Shown here: positions 50,012 to 54,564 of the stretch, in pieces
Numbering within the stretch: position 1 is the first letter of the stretch
Layout of the letters: every line of letters starts with the position of its first letter
From: a virus
IMG/VR virus record: IMGVR_UViG_3300032006_002787
Location: 1 to 54,564 of that record
Length of the DNA stretch: 54,564 nucleotides
Strand: one strand, 5' to 3'
Made by a program: the position numbers and the translations under genes
Notes under the pieces: model-generated
What the model was told of the DNA's origin: nothing
The model's database searches: none
The model's input: the letters and a program-made list of their open reading frames with translations, nothing else

Positions 50012-52018
50012 ATGCCAATCCTAGGCGCTGCAATACATGACCTTTCAAAATTGCGAGCAGAGACTTGGTCTGATAACAAAGGGTCTAGTACTATGAAAAA
50101 AAAGAAAATTTTATATCATAGCAATTACTGCAAGGCGTTTACGGGCTTTGGAAAAAATGCAAAAAATATATTATCCTACCTATCTAGAACAGGTAAGTAT
50201 GAATTAGTAGAGTTTTGCAATGGGGTTAAGTGGGGAAATAAAGATCTAGAAATGCTCCCTTGGACATGCGAAGGATCAATACCCGAAAACGATAGGTTGA
50301 TACAAGAAATACAGAAAGACGAGACAAGAGCGAGGCAAATGGGTTATGGGGCAAATTGCATTGATGATATAATTGAAAGAGAAAAGCCAGATATATATTT
50401 AGGAGTAGAGGACATTTGGGCGTTCTCAAAATACTGGGATAAAAAATGGTGGAATAAACTAAATTGCATGGTTTGGACAACCCTGGACAGTTTGCCAATT
50501 TTACCAGACGCAGTAAAGGCAGCAGAAAAAATAAAGCACTATTATACCTGGTCAACATTTGCAACAAGAGAGTTAAATAAACTAGGTCACAAGCACGTAG
50601 AGTGTTTACATGGCTCCGTAGACACAAAGACCTTCTTTAGATATCCTGATGAGGCAAGAAAAGACATAAGAAAAGGGAATAACATTTCGGATGATGATTT
50701 CATAATAGGTTTTGTATTCAGAAATCAATTAAGGAAAAGTGCGCCCAATTTACTAGATGGGTTTAAGGAATTTTTACAAAGAAATCCAAAAGCAAAAGGA
50801 AAATTATTGTTGCATACTTCATGGTCAGAGGGTTGGGACATTCCAAGGCTACTACATGAAAAAGGGATAGATAAGTCCTTAGTCCTAACAACATATTTCT
50901 GTTCTAATTGTAATGCCTATGAAATAAAACCATTCGAGGGCGAGGATAAGAATAGCGGAGAGCGCCAGCCTTGTAAATTTTGCGGAGAGAAAAATAGTAT
51001 GAATACAACCAGTGTTAAATCTGGAGTTAACGAAAGGCAGCTGAATGAGATATATAACGCTATGGATGTTTACTGTCACCCATTTACCAGTGGCGGGCAA
51101 GAGCTTCCAATTCAAGAAGCGAAACTAACGGAGCTTATTACTTTAGTTACAAACTATAGTTGCGGAGAGGATGGCTGCAATCAAGAAAGTGGAGGAATGC
51201 CTTTAGAGTGGGCGGAGTACAGGGAACCAGGAACTCAATTCATAAAAGCCAGCACACACCCATCCAGCATTGCAAGACAATTAACAAAAGTCCACAAAAT
51301 GCCAAAAGATAAACGAAGAAGGATGGGACAAAAAGCAAGAAAATATGTCGTAGATAATTACAGTATAGAAGTAATAGGCAAGCGCCTTGAAAACATTTTT
51401 GATTCAATGCCATTCTCAGATTGGGATTTTAATTTTGACTCCCTAAAACCAGACCCAACCTACAATCCACCAGAAATAGAGAGTGACGAAGAATGGCTAA
51501 TTGACATCTATCACAACATCTTAAAAATGAATGTAGATAAAGAGGAATCTGGACACAAACATTGGACAAAAGAATTAAAAAAAGGAAAAAGCAGGAATGA
51601 CATCCTTCGGTATTTTAAAAAGGTTGCAGAGAAGGATCATGAGGCGGCAAATAAATTAAAAATCGAAGACTTTCTAGATAAAGAAGATGAAGGCAAGCGT
51701 GTCCTGTGTGTTATGCCTCAATCAATTGGGGATGTATTCCTGACAACCTCCTTAATTTCAAATATTAAAAAAACTTATCCAGAGTATAACATATATTATG
51801 CGACCAAACAAGAATACTTTGAAATACTAGACGGGAACCCGCACATCCATAAGGTTATTCCATACTCAAAAGAAATGGAAAACCTTGCAATACTAGAAGG
51901 GCAAGGAAAGCATAAGGGTTATTTTGAAATAGCATTCCTTCCATTTATTGGAACCCAGAGAATTTTAAATTATATGCACAACGGAAAAGATAAAATACAA
52001 TTCGATATATGCACTTAA
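50012..52018 (+). CDS. Multidomain glycosyltransferase: GT4, DUF4214-like, N-half of GT9
   Basis: A 668-residue protein. Residues 30-465 form a GT-B/GT4 enzyme (ILYHSNYCKAFTGFG, GSVDTKTFF, HPFTSGGQELPIQEAKL with Glu364) carrying a zinc-ribbon-like insert at 297-324 (CSNC ... CKFC). Residues 491-541 match the DUF4214 pattern (WLIDIYHNILKMNVD, GHKHWTKELKKGKS). Residues 562-668 are the first half of a GT9 domain (VLCVMPQSIGDVFLTTSLIS) and stop abruptly. The second half begins in another frame in the next gene. The start could also be the ATG at 50093. Confidence 0.8.
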   Translation: MPILGAAIHDLSKLRAETWSDNKGSSTMKKKKILYHSNYCKAFTGFGKNAKNILSYLSRTGKYELVEFCNGVKWGNKDLEMLPWTCEGSIPENDRLIQEIQKDETRARQMGYGANCIDDIIEREKPDIYLGVEDIWAFSKYWDKKWWNKLNCMVWTTLDSLPILPDAVKAAEKIKHYYTWSTFATRELNKLGHKHVECLHGSVDTKTFFRYPDEARKDIRKGNNISDDDFIIGFVFRNQLRKSAPNLLDGFKEFLQRNPKAKGKLLLHTSWSEGWDIPRLLHEKGIDKSLVLTTYFCSNCNAYEIKPFEGEDKNSGERQPCKFCGEKNSMNTTSVKSGVNERQLNEIYNAMDVYCHPFTSGGQELPIQEAKLTELITLVTNYSCGEDGCNQESGGMPLEWAEYREPGTQFIKASTHPSSIARQLTKVHKMPKDKRRRMGQKARKYVVDNYSIEVIGKRLENIFDSMPFSDWDFNFDSLKPDPTYNPPEIESDEEWLIDIYHNILKMNVDKEESGHKHWTKELKKGKSRNDILRYFKKVAEKDHEAANKLKIEDFLDKEDEGKRVLCVMPQSIGDVFLTTSLISNIKKTYPEYNIYYATKQEYFEILDGNPHIHKVIPYSKEMENLAILEGQGKHKGYFEIAFLPFIGTQRILNYMHNGKDKIQFDICT

Positions 52019-53226
52019 TAGAACAATATGCACTTAACTGTGGAGTTAAAATAGATCAGCCTCAAGTTGAAGAGAGCTTTTACCCAGTACCTTTTGAGAA
52101 ATATATAACACTTCACGCGAGTAGCGGAATGGCGGCAAAAAACTACGATCATTACAATGATGTAATGAAAATGATTTATCCCTATTTAAAAAAAGAGGGG
52201 ATCGAAGTAATACAAATAGGAGGGGAATCAGATGCGCCCATCTCTTATGCCCATAGTTATCGAGGGACGACAACCCTTAAGCAAACTTTTTATTTAATTA
52301 AAAATTCACTATTGCACTTTGGGAACGATTCATTCAGCACTCATGTTGCATCAGGATATAATAAGCCGATAGTTTCCCTATATAGCGTTTTATACAAGGA
52401 GTGTTGCGGGCCCTACTTTGGAGACAAAGACATACAAGTCATGCTGGAGCCAGACATGACTAATAAAAAATGCTCCTTTTCCGATAAAGAGAATCCTAAG
52501 AGAGTGAATGAGATTCTCCCAGAGGAGGTAGCAAGAAGCGTTTTGGATCAATTAAAAATAGAACATAACTTACATAGAATAAAAACAGTTCACATCGGGA
52601 GCTTTTTTCACACGCCGATCATAGAGGTTATTCCAAATTTTATTATGGATCCAGGCTTCATGTCTGGGTCGGTATTAAATATAAGAATGGACCTTGCTTT
52701 TGAAGAAAGAAATTTAGCACATTGGGCCCAACAGAAAAAAATTAACATTTTCACAGACAAGGAAATAGAAACAACTTATTTAGTAGCCATAAAAGATCAA
52801 ATAATGGGCATTACCTACGAAGTAGGGGTTGACTCCAGCCCAGAATATATATCCCAATTAAAAGCCCTAGGCTTCAATGTAGTACTTCACACAAAAGACA
52901 GGGATAACCTAAAAAGGATAAGATTAGACTTCTTCGATTGGCAGGTTCAGTATTTTGAACCTAAAACAAAAAAAATGCTTGACAATTACTCCGAATTATG
53001 TGATAATAGCCACTATGAAAGTTCAAAAATACTATTATCGAATGGACAAAAATATCCCTCCAAGGCTGCGTGGCTCAGAGACCTTCCTGGAGTGGATTCC
53101 GACCACCCGATTCTAGATTGTTCAGAATTTTGGGAAGAGCAAGATTACTTAAAAATATATAACGGAGAAATAGAAGATGGCACGGAAGAAAACACAAAAT
53201 ACCAGCGAGAGCACAGTAGAGAATAG
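52009..53226 (+). CDS. C-half of GT9 glycosyltransferase plus unknown domain
   Basis: A 405-residue protein overlapping the previous gene by 10 bases in a different frame. Residues 1-185 continue the GT9 fold cut off upstream: MHLIEQYALNCGVK matches the linker helix, KYITLHASSG opens the C-domain, and LLHFGNDSFSTHVASGYNKP is the donor loop. Residues 190-405 are a separate domain I do not recognise. The protein may assemble with, or be translated as an extension of, the upstream product. Confidence 0.75.
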   Translation: MHLIEQYALNCGVKIDQPQVEESFYPVPFEKYITLHASSGMAAKNYDHYNDVMKMIYPYLKKEGIEVIQIGGESDAPISYAHSYRGTTTLKQTFYLIKNSLLHFGNDSFSTHVASGYNKPIVSLYSVLYKECCGPYFGDKDIQVMLEPDMTNKKCSFSDKENPKRVNEILPEEVARSVLDQLKIEHNLHRIKTVHIGSFFHTPIIEVIPNFIMDPGFMSGSVLNIRMDLAFEERNLAHWAQQKKINIFTDKEIETTYLVAIKDQIMGITYEVGVDSSPEYISQLKALGFNVVLHTKDRDNLKRIRLDFFDWQVQYFEPKTKKMLDNYSELCDNSHYESSKILLSNGQKYPSKAAWLRDLPGVDSDHPILDCSEFWEEQDYLKIYNGEIEDGTEENTKYQREHSRE

Positions 53227-53986
53227 CGTAACAATTTCAGATGCAGGGGTGGATAACTCGTTTGGCCCTTCTTTATTCCAAAGAGACGAGAATGGTTTGC
53301 TAAAGAATACTCAGTACGAATTTAATGAAGACGGCTCCGTAAACTGGAGGGCGATGATTAAAGAGGAGCACCTCTTCCCCAATAAAGGCTGGTTTGAATC
53401 CAGAAAGAGGGAGGTTCCCTCTTCAGCGGAAGGCCTGGCAGATCATCAACTCTTGATTAAACTAAGTGGAATTAAGGAGCTTGCAAAACTTAGGGGATTT
53501 AATCACATTAGTTACCGAACGGAAAAATGCGAACAGAATCATGTTGCTGTAAATTGCACCATAAGTTTTATACCAAATTACGAAACAGGAGGAGCTTGCG
53601 TTTCATATGAAGATATGGCCAATGCAACGCTAGAAAACACAAGCAGTTTTGCAACTAAATTCCTAGAAACCATTGCCTGCAACAGAGCTTTTGTTAGAGC
53701 TGTTAGAAATTTTTTAAATGTTCACATTGTTGGCGATGATGAAATCGACAAGTCCAACAATCCAATGATTACAGCATCAGCACCATCCTCACTTACCCCC
53801 TCCAGCATCCTAGAGAGTCAGGTTAGGGATAAGTTAAATTGCGGAAACTTCGATGCCTTTAAGCAGGTGCTAAGGAATTGGTGGCAAGAAAAGAAATACA
53901 ACAATCAAGAGGTAGGCAAATGGGCCTCATTTGACGATGTCCCAGCAAAGGAAGCTAGGGTCTTATTGAAACTCATAAATGATTGA
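53177..53986 (+). CDS. Putative recombination/annealing protein
   Basis: A 269-residue protein. After a disordered start, residues 75-200 contain a beta-beta-alpha core ending in FATKFLETIACNRAFVRAVR, which resembles the AETRAxxRALR helix of ERF/Rad52-like ssDNA-annealing and related phage proteins. The C-terminal 70 residues are a small helical domain. A GGAGA ribosome site lies 8 bases before the ATG, which is inside the previous gene (50-base overlap). Assignment is tentative. Confidence 0.5.
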   Translation: MARKKTQNTSESTVENSVTISDAGVDNSFGPSLFQRDENGLLKNTQYEFNEDGSVNWRAMIKEEHLFPNKGWFESRKREVPSSAEGLADHQLLIKLSGIKELAKLRGFNHISYRTEKCEQNHVAVNCTISFIPNYETGGACVSYEDMANATLENTSSFATKFLETIACNRAFVRAVRNFLNVHIVGDDEIDKSNNPMITASAPSSLTPSSILESQVRDKLNCGNFDAFKQVLRNWWQEKKYNNQEVGKWASFDDVPAKEARVLLKLIND

Positions 53987-54010
53987 TTTAAAGGCATATT
54001 GGTGTAATAT
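53983..54010 (+). promoter_or_regulatory. Promoter-like site before the edge gene
   Basis: TTGATT (53983-53988), 16 bases, TAATAT (54005-54010), 8 bases, ATG at 54019. The -10 box is also preceded by GTG, so the site combines features of both promoter classes. Confidence 0.5.
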
Positions 54011-54026
54011 AAACCAGTATGCCTTT
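53990..54026 (+). repeat. 13-bp inverted repeat around the -10 box and start codon
   Basis: AAAGGCATATTGG (53990-54002) pairs with CCAGTATGCCTTT (54014-54026) with one G-T pair; the loop is 11 bases. The loop contains the TAATAT box and the right arm contains the ATG at 54019. It could be a terminator for the gene ending at 53986, but no good T-run follows; an operator or start-codon hairpin is the alternative. Confidence 0.6.
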
Positions 54027-54564
54027 CGATTTACCACCAAACGCCAAGATTGGAGACGAATACGTTTTTGCGGGCCGTAAGTATATAGCTCGACAAGACC
54101 CAGCACCTCGTCGCCCAAGCGATTTTCGAACAAAAGACGAAGCTGTAGCGGCGTTTGTTCCAGATATTTATAGACTAGAAAACGTAGGCTTAGCGAGCTG
54201 GACCGATGAAAGTCTTCGAGATCACTTCGAGAACAGCGGTTACAAAGAATGCAAATTTTACAATCCATCTACAGGTCAATTCGAAAGCTTTCCTATTTAC
54301 GAGCACTTTGCAAGGTGCAACTTTTTTTGGCCTTATAGTTCTGTAGAGGATCTAGGGGATCCAGTCCTTGCCCTCGAGGATGCTCTTCAAAATTTTAATC
54401 CTGAGGCATTTATCGCAGATAGCCTGTGGCCAGACCAAGCGAGTTTTGACGCATGGTATACAACTAACCAATCGACAGCACACAATTGGATGACTCATTA
54501 TCCAGATGTTAATTTCTATTCACAACAAGCAGGTAAAACTTGGGCGGATTACGGAATAACCCAA
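54019..54564 (+). CDS. Truncated structural-type protein at the window edge
   Basis: An open frame of at least 182 codons runs off the window end without a stop. It begins MPFDLPPNAKIGDEYVFAG and contains YNPSTGQFESFPIYEHF and many aromatic and acidic residues. The composition and the opening (a GDEYVFAGRKYIA segment like small virion beta modules) suggest a tail or adhesin protein. The promoter-like site just upstream supports the start. The function cannot be decided from this part. Confidence 0.65.
   Translation, partial: MPFDLPPNAKIGDEYVFAGRKYIARQDPAPRRPSDFRTKDEAVAAFVPDIYRLENVGLASWTDESLRDHFENSGYKECKFYNPSTGQFESFPIYEHFARCNFFWPYSSVEDLGDPVLALEDALQNFNPEAFIADSLWPDQASFDAWYTTNQSTAHNWMTHYPDVNFYSQQAGKTWADYGITQ

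Noticed and set aside
1-54564. tRNA, rRNA, integrase, insertion sequence or att sites
   Set aside because: None were recognised by eye. The dense packing leaves little room for RNA genes, but a tRNA scan was not possible here, so absence is not proven.

Overview
The window looks like part of the genome of a large, uncharacterised, probably marine tailed bacteriophage. Genes are packed almost end to end, with no gene-free stretch longer than about 130 bases. They include a phage-type replication and recombination set, a portal-like protein, very large repeat-rich tail or fibre proteins, a phage-type sigma factor and dNMP kinase, and a large glycan-synthesis load. Terminase, major capsid protein, integrase, tRNA and rRNA genes were not recognised, so this is probably a fragment of a longer genome. 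G+C is low: about 36% in eight hand-counted 60-base lines. The host cannot be named. The promoters are sigma70-like (TTGACA/TATAAT), which argues against a Bacteroidetes host, and the thiolase is of the FadI type common in Proteobacteria.

Layout. (1) 1-7464, minus strand: a metabolic thiolase, a Nudix hydrolase, a RecB/Cas4-like nuclease, a Toprim primase, a DnaB-like helicase, a small unknown protein, a PD-(D/E)XK endonuclease, a RecA/UvsX recombinase and a Lys-rich unknown. (2) 7482-12037, minus: a membrane/coiled-coil protein, a virion-like protein, a J-domain protein and a 25-residue-repeat fibre. (3) 12089-16340, minus: two sulfotransferases (one fused to a glycosyltransferase) and two DUF2827-like glycosyltransferases. 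(4) 16462-30798, plus: the portal-like protein followed by seven structural or adhesin proteins, several of them paralogues. (5) 30781-37305, minus: two repeat-rich fibres, a small FmdB-like protein, a glycosyltransferase, SSB, a sigma factor, a dNMP kinase and an unknown. (6) 37490-48396, plus: a winged-helix regulator heading an 11-kb chain of overlapping glycan genes (glycosyltransferases, sulfotransferase, methyltransferase, HAD/nucleotidyltransferase fusion, GDP-mannose dehydratase, WavE-like). (7) 48459-54564, plus: an exported trypsin-like protease, a possible ssDNA-binding protein, a multidomain glycosyltransferase whose last domain is split across two ORFs, a possible annealing protein, and a truncated gene at the edge.

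Regulation. The most distinctive signal is at transcription-unit heads. Replication and early-type operons start with near-consensus sigma70 promoters (TTGACA, 16-17 bp, TATAAT-like) whose -10 box ends only 6-8 bases before the start codon, which predicts leaderless or nearly leaderless mRNAs. Structural and other units instead carry a shared GTG-TANNNN element 5-9 bases before the start codon, with no recognisable -35 box (one case, 54019, also has a -35-like box). I infer an early class read by host sigma70 and a second class that may be read by the phage-encoded sigma factor at 35845-36456. The divergent intergenic region at 37306-37489 carries two consensus promoters and an 11-bp direct repeat, and lies where strand base composition appears to flip, so it is a candidate control region and possible replication origin.
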